NCBI GenBank assembly: GCA_030698575.1
Contig: JAUYMQ010000584.1
Location: forward strand, 1-5,384
Length of the DNA: 5,384 nucleotides
Reading direction: 5' to 3'
From: Deltaproteobacteria bacterium
GTDB taxonomy: Bacteria; JAUYMQ01
A model generated the notes under the pieces. That model had not been told where the DNA came from, searched no databases, and saw only the letters and a program-made list of their open reading frames with translations. The translations under genes and the position numbers were made by a program. Positions 5,102 to 5,384 of the stretch are shown one piece after another; the stretch's first letter is position 1, and every line of letters begins with the position of its first letter.

Positions 5102-5384
5102 CGCGCTTCGTGCTACGCCGCCTCGGCGTGGGTCTTTTCACCTTGTGGGTGGTGGCGACGCTCACCTTCTCCTTCCTGCGCGTCATTCCCGGCGGCCCCT
5201 TCGACAAAGAGCGCGTGCTCCCGCCGGAAATTCAGGCGAACATCGAAGCGAAGTACCACCTCGACAAGCCGCTACTCACGCAGTACGGCATCTATCTCCG
5301 GGCGCTCGCGGGGGGCGACCTGGGGCCCTCGTTCAAGTATCTCGGCCGCTCGGTGAACGACATCCTGCGCGAAAGCCTCCCGGT
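5098..5384 (+). CDS. oppB: Oligopeptide ABC transporter permease OppB, 5' part only
   Basis: The first 95 residues and two bases of the next codon are present; the family is about 305-340 residues. It is an inner-membrane subunit of the peptide importer. TRFVLRRLGVGLFTLWVVATLTFSFLR is split by its own pattern into a short basic start (residues 2-8) and the first membrane helix (about 9-28). The stretch LPPEIQANIEAKYHLDKP (41-58), LTQYGIYL and GDLGPSFKY (73-81) closely follow E. coli OppB as I remember it (LPPEVMANIEAKYHL, GDFGPSFKY), which favours OppB over DppB. The helices that contact the ATPase lie beyond the window. GTG is the start, overlapping the TGA of the binding-protein gene in GTGA, with AGGAGG 7 nt upstream. 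Further opp genes are expected to the right. Confidence 0.93.
   Translation, partial: MTRFVLRRLGVGLFTLWVVATLTFSFLRVIPGGPFDKERVLPPEIQANIEAKYHLDKPLLTQYGIYLRALAGGDLGPSFKYLGRSVNDILRESLP

Noticed and set aside
1-5384. tRNA or rRNA genes, transposase genes or riboswitches
   Set aside because: I saw no tRNA-like cloverleaf segments, rRNA core sequences, transposase motifs or recognisable riboswitch cores in either strand by eye. A covariance-model scan would be needed to exclude small RNAs fully.

Overview
The window is high-GC bacterial DNA with short intergenic gaps, Shine-Dalgarno-led genes and two overlapping gene pairs. The gene content (a GspG-type secretion domain, a PilZ c-di-GMP receptor, an OppAB-type peptide importer, a penicillin-acylase-family Ntn hydrolase) and a dispersed palindromic repeat of the CHCEERSDE type suggest a Gram-negative, probably flagellated bacterium, perhaps a deltaproteobacterial-type lineage. 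The taxonomic guess is weak.

Left part (1-2426, minus strand): a two-gene operon. The upstream gene encodes a small membrane-anchored protein with the C-terminal domain of the type II secretion pseudopilin GspG, but without the prepilin cleavage motif. Its stop codon overlaps by one base (TGATG) the start of a large penicillin-acylase-family hydrolase. The hydrolase fills the left 1.9 kb in a single open frame of 643 codons and runs off the window edge. It carries the catalytic Ser-Asn-x-Trp site, the calcium-type DDxD motif and the downstream Asn-Asn motif.

Middle (2427-2680): a 254-bp divergent control region. On the minus strand there is a good sigma70-type promoter (TTGAGA, 17 bp, TATAAG) for the operon. 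On the plus strand there is a sigma28/FliA-type promoter (TCAAGTAG, 11 bp, GCCGATAA) for a single PilZ-domain gene (2681-3040). Both -35 elements lie inside two copies of a short direct repeat. PilZ proteins bind c-di-GMP and often control motility, so flagellar sigma control would fit.

Repeat region (3041-3523): 483 bp without a gene. It holds a long hairpin that probably ends the PilZ transcript, three tandem 27-bp repeats joined to a palindromic CHCEERSDE-type element, a pair of 17-bp direct repeats, and a promoter for the next genes.

Right part (3524-5384, plus strand): the start of an oligopeptide ABC importer operon, with a substrate-binding protein (OppA-like, Tat-type lipoprotein-like leader) overlapping by 4 bp an OppB-type permease that is cut by the window end. 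The remaining permease and ATPase genes presumably follow. The least ordinary parts are the GspG-like/acylase pair, the apparent lack of an export signal on the acylase, and the divergent promoter region.
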